From: DAOSCP01 sp035379625
Lineage (GTDB): Bacteria; Bacteroidota; Ignavibacteria; Ignavibacteriales; DAOSCP01
DNA: 10,845 bases
Assembly (NCBI GenBank): GCA_035379625.1
Contig: DAOSVM010000053.1
Coordinates: forward strand, 1 to 10,845
Direction of reading: 5' to 3'
The notes beneath the pieces were generated by a model. The model had not been told where the DNA came from, did not search any database, and worked only from the letters and a program-made list of their open reading frames with translations. Numbering within the stretch: position 1 is the stretch's first letter; each line of letters starts with the position of its first letter. The position numbers and the translations under genes were made by a program. Positions 6,247 through 10,845 of this stretch are shown in pieces.

Positions 6247-7608
6247 CTAATTTGTTAAACTTCTTGTTGGTGCTGGTATTCTTCCGCCTCTCGATACAAA
6301 ATTTATTGCTCTTAAATTTCTTACAGGCATAATTGGAGCTTTCCCCAAAAGCCCACCGTAATCTACATAATCTCCTACATTTTTACCATAAGCTGGAATT
6401 ATTCTTACAGCCGTTGTTTTATGATTTATCATTCCTATTGCAGCCTCATCTGCTATTATTCCAGCAATAATATCAGATGGTGTATCACCAGGAATAGCTA
6501 TCATATCCAGTCCTACGGAACATACTGCCGTCATTGCCTCTAATTTCTCTAAGGATAAATTTCCTCTCTCTGCTGCTTCTATCATCCCTTGATCCTCACT
6601 TACCGGAATAAATGCTCCACTCATCCCACCAACCGAAGAACTTGCCATCAAACCTGCTTTCTTTACACAATCATTCAACATAGCAAGTGCTGCTGTTGTT
6701 CCAGGCGCTCCTACATCTTCAACTCCCATTGCTTTCAAAATATCAGCTATACTATCTCCCGGTGCCGGTGTTGGTGCCAAGGAAATATCTACAATCCCAA
6801 AAGGAATATTATGCTTCTCTGCTACTTTCCTTCCTATTAATTCTCCTGCACGTGTTATCTTAAACACTGTTTTCTTAATCACTTCTGCCAATTCTATCAT
6901 GTTAACATTGCCTGCATCTTTAATCGCCTGCAATACAACCCCTGGCCCACTTATTCCTACATTTAATGTAACTTCTGGTTCTGTAACTCCGTGAAAAGCT
7001 CCCGCTACAAATGGATTGTCTTCAACTGCATTACAAAATACTACCAATTTCGCACATCCTATTGAACCATTATCCCTAGTCAAATAAGCTGTTTCTTTTA
7101 TAACATCGGCCATTAAATTTACTGCATCTATATTAATTCCTGCACTCGTCGAACCTATATTTACACTCGATACAACTCGCTTTGTCCCTGATAACGCCCT
7201 CGGTATAGATTTCACTAATTCCAAATCCCCATTCGAAAAACCTTTTTGTACTAACGCAGAGTAACCACCTATATAATCTATCCCTATCTCCCCTGCTACT
7301 TTATCTAAAACTTCAGCTATCTCAACAAATTCATCTGCAGAAAATCTATCTCCTACAAGCGATATCGGCGTCAACGATACTCTTTTATTCGCTATTTTTA
7401 TTCCATATTGTGCTTCAACTTCCTGAGCATATCTAACATGATTTTTCCCATACTTCAATATCTTTTCATATATCTTTTGTTTTGTTACTTTCAAACTACT
7501 ATCTACACAATCCTTTAAATTTATCCCTAATGTTACTGTTCTAATATCAAAATGCTCTATTTCTGACATTTTTATTGTTTCTAATATCTCGCTAAATTCG
7601 TAATTCAT
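6247..7608 (-). CDS. UPF0210 (DUF711, 'PFL family') protein
   Basis: A 453-residue soluble protein matching the UPF0210/DUF711 family along its whole length. Recognisable stretches are HFDIRTVTLGINLKDC (19-34), NKRVSLTPISL, the glycine-rich SSVNIGSTSAGINIDAVNLM, GAFHGVTEPE, FGIVDISLAPTPAPGDSIADIL, GAFIPVSEDQGMIEAA, AVCSVGLDMIAIPGDTP and the final SRGGRIPAPTRSL. The family is often called 'PFL family' but lacks a demonstrated pyruvate formate-lyase activity, and its role is unknown. It is almost always next to an UPF0237 ACT-domain gene, as here (20 nt upstream). The ribosome binding site is weak (GAGA, 7 nt before the ATG), so coupling to the upstream gene is likely. Confidence 0.94.
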   Translation of the reverse strand: MNYEFSEILETIKMSEIEHFDIRTVTLGINLKDCVDSSLKVTKQKIYEKILKYGKNHVRYAQEVEAQYGIKIANKRVSLTPISLVGDRFSADEFVEIAEVLDKVAGEIGIDYIGGYSALVQKGFSNGDLELVKSIPRALSGTKRVVSSVNIGSTSAGINIDAVNLMADVIKETAYLTRDNGSIGCAKLVVFCNAVEDNPFVAGAFHGVTEPEVTLNVGISGPGVVLQAIKDAGNVNMIELAEVIKKTVFKITRAGELIGRKVAEKHNIPFGIVDISLAPTPAPGDSIADILKAMGVEDVGAPGTTAALAMLNDCVKKAGLMASSSVGGMSGAFIPVSEDQGMIEAAERGNLSLEKLEAMTAVCSVGLDMIAIPGDTPSDIIAGIIADEAAIGMINHKTTAVRIIPAYGKNVGDYVDYGGLLGKAPIMPVRNLRAINFVSRGGRIPAPTRSLTN

Positions 7609-7628
7609 AACTATTCTCGCTAATTTTT

Positions 7629-8048
7629 TTAAATTCTATGCATATATTTAAATGTATCTTCATGCTGGATATAAATCTTTACTCCAAGATTCTTAGATGT
7701 CTCTTCTACTAATTGTTGCAAACTTGACAAATCCTTTGGCGAATTTGTTATATTTATAACCATTATCAACGTAAAAAACTCTTGCATAATTTTTTGACTT
7801 ACATCCTCAATATCAATATTTTGTTCGCTCAATATTGTTGCTATCTTCGCTAAAACTCCCGGCTTATTTACTCCAAAGGCTGTCAGTATCGCCCTACCAC
7901 TATCCTTTGTTTCAGTTTTCGTTTTCTTGTCCATCCTCTCTAATGTTCTTTCTAATGCATTTCTTACTATTGTTGGAGATGCCTTCTCCCCTAGTTCCTC
8001 AATTACTATAGAAACTATTGTGCGAATGTCATCATGTGAGATATTCAC
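7629..8048 (-). CDS. UPF0237 ACT-domain protein with N-terminal extension
   Basis: Residues 52-139 form a complete UPF0237 ACT domain: AILTAFGVNKPGVLAKIATILSEQNIDIEDVSQKIMQEFFTLIM, then LGVKIYIQHEDTFKYMHRI, the family's usual ending. ACT domains bind small ligands, often amino acids, and this family is the standing partner of UPF0210 proteins. The family is usually about 90 residues; here 48 extra residues precede it, a predicted helical segment (DDIRTIVSIVIEELGEKASPTIVRNALERTLERM) and a lysine/threonine-rich linker. The start is GTG with AGGTG 5 nt upstream. There is no closer start codon at the ACT domain, so the extension seems real. It is the first gene of the - strand cluster and diverges from the acetyltransferase gene. 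Confidence 0.9.
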   Translation of the reverse strand: MNISHDDIRTIVSIVIEELGEKASPTIVRNALERTLERMDKKTKTETKDSGRAILTAFGVNKPGVLAKIATILSEQNIDIEDVSQKIMQEFFTLIMVINITNSPKDLSSLQQLVEETSKNLGVKIYIQHEDTFKYMHRI

Positions 8049-8053
8049 TTTTT

Positions 8054-8058
8054 CACCT
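8054..8058 (-). promoter_or_regulatory. Ribosome binding site supporting the GTG start of the ACT-domain gene
   Basis: On the - strand AGGTG ends 5 nt before the GTG at 8048-8046. There is no in-frame ATG before the ACT domain except Met39 (in LERMDKK), so this site decides in favour of the long form. Confidence 0.6.
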
Positions 8059-8144
8059 AATTTTATTTATATTTGAATAATAAAATATAAAAGTTTTTTC
8101 TTAAATTAAAATTAATTTAATTTTTCATCTTAGGTTATTTAATT

Positions 8145-8633
8145 ATGGAAATTCAACCTATATCTATCCAGGATATCGAAAATATCCAAACCATAGCTTC
8201 TCAAATATGGAATAAATATTATATTAAAATCTTATCTCAAGAACAAATAGACTATATGCTAAACTTAATGTATAATTCCAATCAAATTAAATTCGAAATT
8301 GAAAATGACTTCTTTTGGTTCAAATTTTTATTTAATAATAATATCATCGGGTTTACATCCTTTAGCATTTTAAACAATAATAAATATAAACTTCATAAAC
8401 TCTATATCGACACTAATTACCACAATAAAGGTTTCGGTTCTAAAGCAATTAATTTTATAATCGATTTCTTAAAAAATAAAAATGCAACATATTTAACATT
8501 AAATGTAAATAAATACAATACTCAAGCTATAAATTTTTATAAAAAAAATGGTTTCCAAATCATCGATTCTGTCGTCGTAGATATTGGTAATAATTTTGTT
8601 ATGGATGACTATATTATGGGAAGACCAATATAA
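8145..8633 (+). CDS. GNAT family N-acetyltransferase
   Basis: A 162-residue cytoplasmic acetyl-CoA-dependent acyltransferase. The GNAT core shows a strand-helix start (IQPISIQDIENIQTIASQIW), IIGFTSFSIL, then motif A LHKLYIDTNYHNKGFGSKAINFI at 83-105, in which NKGFGS is the acetyl-CoA pyrophosphate-binding loop. Motif B follows as LTLNVNKYNTQAINFYKKNGFQI at 117-139. The substrate cannot be told from sequence; small molecules and protein N-termini are both possible. Composition is even more AT-rich than its neighbours, with high Asn, Ile and Lys. The ribosome binding site is poor (AGGT 10 nt upstream). A TATATTTG box at 8068-8075 could be a Bacteroidota -7 element but lacks a clear upstream partner. 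Confidence 0.9.
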   Translation: MEIQPISIQDIENIQTIASQIWNKYYIKILSQEQIDYMLNLMYNSNQIKFEIENDFFWFKFLFNNNIIGFTSFSILNNNKYKLHKLYIDTNYHNKGFGSKAINFIIDFLKNKNATYLTLNVNKYNTQAINFYKKNGFQIIDSVVVDIGNNFVMDDYIMGRPI

Positions 8634-8673
8634 TTTTTTTTACAAATATATTTCAATATAAACAATATTAACT

Positions 8674-9510
8674 ATGCAATATATTCGTATATACAATATT
8701 ATTATAAATTCAATTATTATAACAAGACCTATTAATTGCATCATAGCAGGCGTAAGTATTTTCTTTGCCGGATATATTGCTAATAATTATCAATTCAATT
8801 ATTATCATTCAATTTTGCTTGCCCTCGCCGGTTCTTTTGTAACTGCTGCCGGAAATATTATTAACGATATTTTTGACATCGAAATAGATAAAATTAATCG
8901 TCCTCTTCGTCCACTTCCATCAAAAAAAATCAGCATTACTTTCGCTTACATTTTATACTTTTCATTTGTTACATTATCAATATTTTTATCCAGCACCGTC
9001 AACATTTATGCCCTTGGTATTGTAATAATTTCAAATATAACTATATTTTTCTACTCATATAAATTAAAATCAATCGCTTTAGTTGGAAATTTTACAGTTT
9101 CATTTTTTACAGCTTTATCATTTATCTATGGTGGACTTGCAGGAAATAACATAAAATTGGTTTTTTTGCCCGCATTTTTTGCGTTTCTCGTCAATTTTAT
9201 CCGCGAAATTGTTAAAGATTGCGAAGATATTGAAGGCGATACTGCTTTAGGAATGAAAACATTCCCAATTTTATTTGGCAACCAATCATCCACTAAACTA
9301 TTGCTTGCACTCAATACAATTTTAATCACCTCTTGTGTTTATCTATTTTATTTGAAATTGAACAGCATTATTGCTGCAGTATTAGTAATTTTCATCATTT
9401 TTTTACTTATATTTGTACATAAAAATATTAAAAACTCAAACTTTCACAAATCAAGTTCATTATTAAAAATTATTATGATTCTTGGAATCATATCATTCAT
9501 TATAAATTAG
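8674..9510 (+). CDS. UbiA-family prenyltransferase, probably geranylgeranylglycerol-phosphate geranylgeranyltransferase type
   Basis: A 278-residue integral membrane protein with about eight to nine helices. The first aspartate motif, NIINDIFDIEIDKINRPLRPLPS at 61-83, and the second, REIVKDCEDIEGDTALGMKTFP at 177-198, bind Mg2+ and prenyl diphosphate. The short form, the NRPLRPLPS signature and the RPINCIIAGVSIFFAGYI start resemble digeranylgeranylglyceryl phosphate synthases of archaea and their FCB-group bacterial relatives; a quinone or other UbiA enzyme (4-hydroxybenzoate, MenA, heme O) fits less well, but the substrate is inference. No Shine-Dalgarno precedes the ATG. The gene ends 9 nt before adk, whose ribosome binding site overlaps this stop codon, so the two are probably co-transcribed. 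Confidence 0.88.
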   Translation: MQYIRIYNIIINSIIITRPINCIIAGVSIFFAGYIANNYQFNYYHSILLALAGSFVTAAGNIINDIFDIEIDKINRPLRPLPSKKISITFAYILYFSFVTLSIFLSSTVNIYALGIVIISNITIFFYSYKLKSIALVGNFTVSFFTALSFIYGGLAGNNIKLVFLPAFFAFLVNFIREIVKDCEDIEGDTALGMKTFPILFGNQSSTKLLLALNTILITSCVYLFYLKLNSIIAAVLVIFIIFLLIFVHKNIKNSNFHKSSSLLKIIMILGIISFIIN

Positions 9511-9519
9511 GAGATTAAA

Positions 9520-10164
9520 ATGAGAATTATACTTTTTGGTGCTCCAGGAGCCGGAAAAGGCACACAAGCTGCTTTCCTTGTCGAAAAATTTAATATACCC
9601 CATATTTCAACCGGTGATATGCTCCGCGAAGCTGTTGCAAAAGGAACTGAACTAGGGAAAAAAGCTAAAGAAATTATGGATAAAGGTGAATTAGTCTCAG
9701 ATGAAATTATTGTTGGCATCGTAAACGACAAATTAAATTCTCCCGAATGCAAAAATGGTTTTATCCTCGACGGTTTCCCAAGAACTGTAAAACAAGCCGA
9801 AATGCTTGATGAAATTTTAAACAAATTGCCCGAAGACAATTTATATTTAATTGTTATAACTGCCGACGATGAACAAATTGTAAAAAGATTAACTTCACGC
9901 CGTGCTTGCAAAGCCTGCAACGCAATTTTAAGCTTAAGTGAAATCTCTGATCCTAATATTTGTCCAAAATGCGGTGCTACAGGCTCTCTTTACCAAAGGG
10001 ATGATGATAAAGAAGAAACTATCCGTAAACGCTTAAATGTTTACCATAATACTACAAAACCGGTTCTCGATTATTACGGTAACTCAAAGAAAAAAGTCGT
10101 TGTTGATGGTATGAAATCCATCTCTGAAGTTACTAATGACATTTTATCACAGTTAAACGCTTGA
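9520..10164 (+). CDS. adk: Adenylate kinase with zinc-binding LID domain
   Basis: Adenylate kinase interconverts ATP + AMP and 2 ADP in the cytoplasm. The 214-residue protein has the P-loop GAPGAGKGTQ (7-16), the AMP-site STGDMLR (30-36), FILDGFPRT (81-89) and a full-length LID domain at about 125-162. The LID carries Cys130, Cys133, Cys148 and Cys151 (RACKAC...CPKC), the four-cysteine zinc site seen in many Gram-positive and other thermostable forms but absent in E. coli Adk. The conserved arginines and YQRDDD follow. AGGAG at 9509-9513, on the stop codon of the prenyltransferase gene, sits 6 nt before the ATG. The gene ends only 40 nt before tRNA-Gln. Confidence 0.98.
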   Translation: MRIILFGAPGAGKGTQAAFLVEKFNIPHISTGDMLREAVAKGTELGKKAKEIMDKGELVSDEIIVGIVNDKLNSPECKNGFILDGFPRTVKQAEMLDEILNKLPEDNLYLIVITADDEQIVKRLTSRRACKACNAILSLSEISDPNICPKCGATGSLYQRDDDKEETIRKRLNVYHNTTKPVLDYYGNSKKKVVVDGMKSISEVTNDILSQLNA

Positions 10165-10191
10165 TAATTTAGTTTTTTTACATTAATTTTG
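10161..10191 (+). promoter_or_regulatory. Possible Bacteroidota-type promoter for the tRNA pair
   Basis: TTG at 10161-10163 over the adk stop codon, a 20-nt gap, and TAATTTTG at 10184-10191, 12 nt before the tRNA-Gln 5' end. The octamer is identical to the one upstream of queF. Confidence 0.4.
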
Positions 10192-10203
10192 TAACTACTT
10201 TTT

Positions 10204-10276
10204 TGCTCCGTGGTGTAATTGGCAACACGTCTGACTCTGGATCAGAAGACTCCAGGTTCGAACCCTGGCGGAGCAG
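10204..10276 (+). tRNA. tRNA-Gln (anticodon CTG)
   Basis: Acceptor stem TGCTCCG/CGGAGCA, D-arm GTGT/ACAC with AATTGGCA loop, anticodon stem TCTGA/TCAGA with loop CTCTGGA giving anticodon CTG at 10237-10239, and T-arm CCAGG/CCTGG with TTCGAAC loop. The discriminator is G and CCA is not fully encoded (GCAA follows). It reads CAG, so a separate TTG isoacceptor should exist elsewhere for CAA codons. Confidence 0.96.
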
Positions 10277-10292
10277 CAAATAAACTCATTGT

Positions 10293-10366
10293 GCATCCGT
10301 AGCTCAATTGGATAGAGCAGCTGACTTCGGATCAGCCGGTTGGGGGTTCGAGTCCCTCCGGGTGTG
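10293..10366 (+). tRNA. tRNA-Arg (anticodon TCG)
   Basis: Acceptor GCATCCG/CGGGTGT with G-U wobbles at the first and fourth pairs, D-arm with TAGCTCAATTGGATAGAGC, anticodon stem GCTGA/TCAGC with loop CTTCGGA giving TCG at 10327-10329, and a standard GTTCGAGTC T-loop. CCA is not encoded. It lies 16 nt after tRNA-Gln, probably in the same transcript. Confidence 0.96.
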
Positions 10367-10468
10367 CTAAATAAAATTCCTAAACAAACTACTTCTCATT
10401 CTTTTTCACATCTGCTTCCTTTTTTATCATTTCAAAACGACATAAAAATATTTTTTTATTATTCACTC

Positions 10469-10506
10469 TTAGCTCAGACGGTGTAAGCTTAAGCCCCTTG
10501 CGGCTT
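10469..10506 (+). repeat. Structured dispersed repeat, copy 3
   Basis: TTAGCTCAGACGGTGTAAGC at 10469-10488. TTAGCT pairs with AGC-T-TAA (bulged T10489), leaving loop CAGACGGTGTA, the same architecture as the other two copies. The following hairpin is AAGCC/GGCTT (10491-10495 with 10502-10506, loop CCTTGC). It starts 103 nt after tRNA-Arg. Here the second hairpin overlaps the left arm of a larger perfect palindrome. Confidence 0.72.
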
Positions 10507-10546
10507 GTGCCAAGCCGCAAGGGGCAGCGGGCCGGAACGGCCCGCT
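10493..10546. repeat. Two adjacent perfect GC-rich hairpins
   Basis: Hairpin 1 has 15-nt perfect arms (10493-10507 and 10511-10525) around TGC. Hairpin 2 follows with no gap, 9-nt perfect arms (AGCGGGCCG 10526-10534 and CGGCCCGCT 10538-10546) around GAA. The stretch is strongly GC-rich in an otherwise AT-rich window, and no T run follows, so it does not look like an ordinary terminator. Confidence 0.85.
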
Positions 10547-10666
10547 GAAACTCTTTCTTTATCACCTTACAAAGAGCGGTGCTTTATGGCCTAAATATTC
10601 AAATCTTTCCAAAAAACGCGGCAGCTTACAAATGATGCGATTTTTTTTATAATATAACTGCATTCC

Positions 10667-10845
10667 CAATTATATCGTAAAATCAATTTTATCGTATTTA
10701 CGAATATATTATTAAAAATTACCAATATATCGTATAGACAATTATATTGTAAATACAAGTATATTTTTTAGAAAAAGTCAATATACGAAAAATACAATTA
10801 TATCGTAATTCCGAAAATATTTTAATATTTTTAAAGTTTGGTATT
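10667..10845. repeat. Degenerate AT-rich array of about 17-nt units with a 56-nt higher-order period
   Basis: Units close to CAATTATATCGTAAATA begin at 10667, 10684, 10701 (weak), 10723, 10739, 10756, 10779, 10795 and 10812 (weak). The spacings run 17, 17, 22, 16, 17, 23, 16, 17, so sets of three recur every 55-56 nt. TCGTA or its variants appears in most units. The array continues past the window edge. Confidence 0.55.

Larger units (their letters stand above)
10367..10845. other. Gene-free structured region after the tRNAs
   Basis: No plausible reading frame is seen on either strand. From left to right it has plain pyrimidine-rich sequence (10367-10460), repeat copy 3 (10469-10506), two perfect GC-rich hairpins (10493-10546), a third weaker stem CTCTTT/AAAGAG (10551-10556 with 10571-10576), a short G+C-containing stretch ending at T8 (10641-10648), and an AT-rich periodic array from 10667 to the edge. 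Confidence 0.65.

Noticed and set aside
9507..9920. - strand frame opposite adenylate kinase
   Set aside because: Antisense shadow of adk, with no ribosome binding site or family resemblance.
10469..10546. tRNA or tRNA pseudogene at repeat copy 3
   Set aside because: The core resembles a D-arm, but there is no acceptor stem and no T-arm with GTTCGA; the following hairpins do not fit cloverleaf geometry.
10493..10546. Rho-independent terminator of the tRNA transcript
   Set aside because: The hairpins are strong but neither is followed by a T run; what follows is GAAACTCTTTC.
10667..10845. CRISPR array
   Set aside because: Units are about 17 nt, degenerate and nearly contiguous, without unique spacers of constant length or any cas gene.

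Overview
This is a low-GC chromosomal window, visibly AT-rich with many T and A tracts. It probably comes from the FCB superphylum, near Bacteroidota or Ignavibacteria-like lineages. The best markers are a ferredoxin with the 'MAIMITEECINCGACEPECPN' start and YIVPDKCTEC...CPVDCC pattern typical of that group, promoter-like TAnnTTTG boxes, several genes without a clear Shine-Dalgarno, and a membrane prenyltransferase of the archaeal-lipid type. A methyl-accepting chemotaxis protein argues against a typical gut Bacteroidales. Lineage is inference, not proof.

Layout. 1-448 is a gene-free AT-rich leader holding a structured repeat (copy 1). 449-2050 is a + strand operon, queF-queC-queE, for 7-deazaguanine (preQ0/preQ1, queuosine) synthesis. 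A bidirectional terminator at about 2091-2126 separates it from a convergent poly-HAMP chemotaxis receptor (4182-2146, -). 4183-4480 is intergenic, with repeat copy 2, a perfect 18-bp inverted repeat and the ferredoxin terminator. The - strand then carries a ferredoxin (4813-4481) and, upstream of it, a tight four-gene cluster transcribed as ACT-domain UPF0237 protein > UPF0210/DUF711 protein > LemA lipoprotein > TPM-domain protein (8048 to 4909). Divergent from this, the + strand has a GNAT acetyltransferase, a UbiA-family prenyltransferase, adenylate kinase, tRNA-Gln(CTG) and tRNA-Arg(TCG). 10367-10845 has no gene but is rich in structure: repeat copy 3, two adjacent perfect GC-rich hairpins, and an AT-rich array of about 17-nt units running off the edge.

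How the genes work together. QueE, QueC and QueF act in series: CPH4 to CDG, CDG to preQ0, preQ0 to preQ1. QueD is not in the window. LemA and TPM proteins are often paired in bacterial envelopes. UPF0210 and UPF0237 are a conserved pair of unknown function. The prenyltransferase and adk share a Shine-Dalgarno/stop overlap and are probably co-transcribed.

The most novel signal is a three-copy intergenic element. Each copy has the core TTAGCTCRGACGGTRTAAGC, able to form a 6-bp stem with one bulged base and an 11-nt near-invariant loop, followed by a second small hairpin whose sequence differs in each copy while its pairing is kept. The rest is mainly ordinary housekeeping and accessory gene content.
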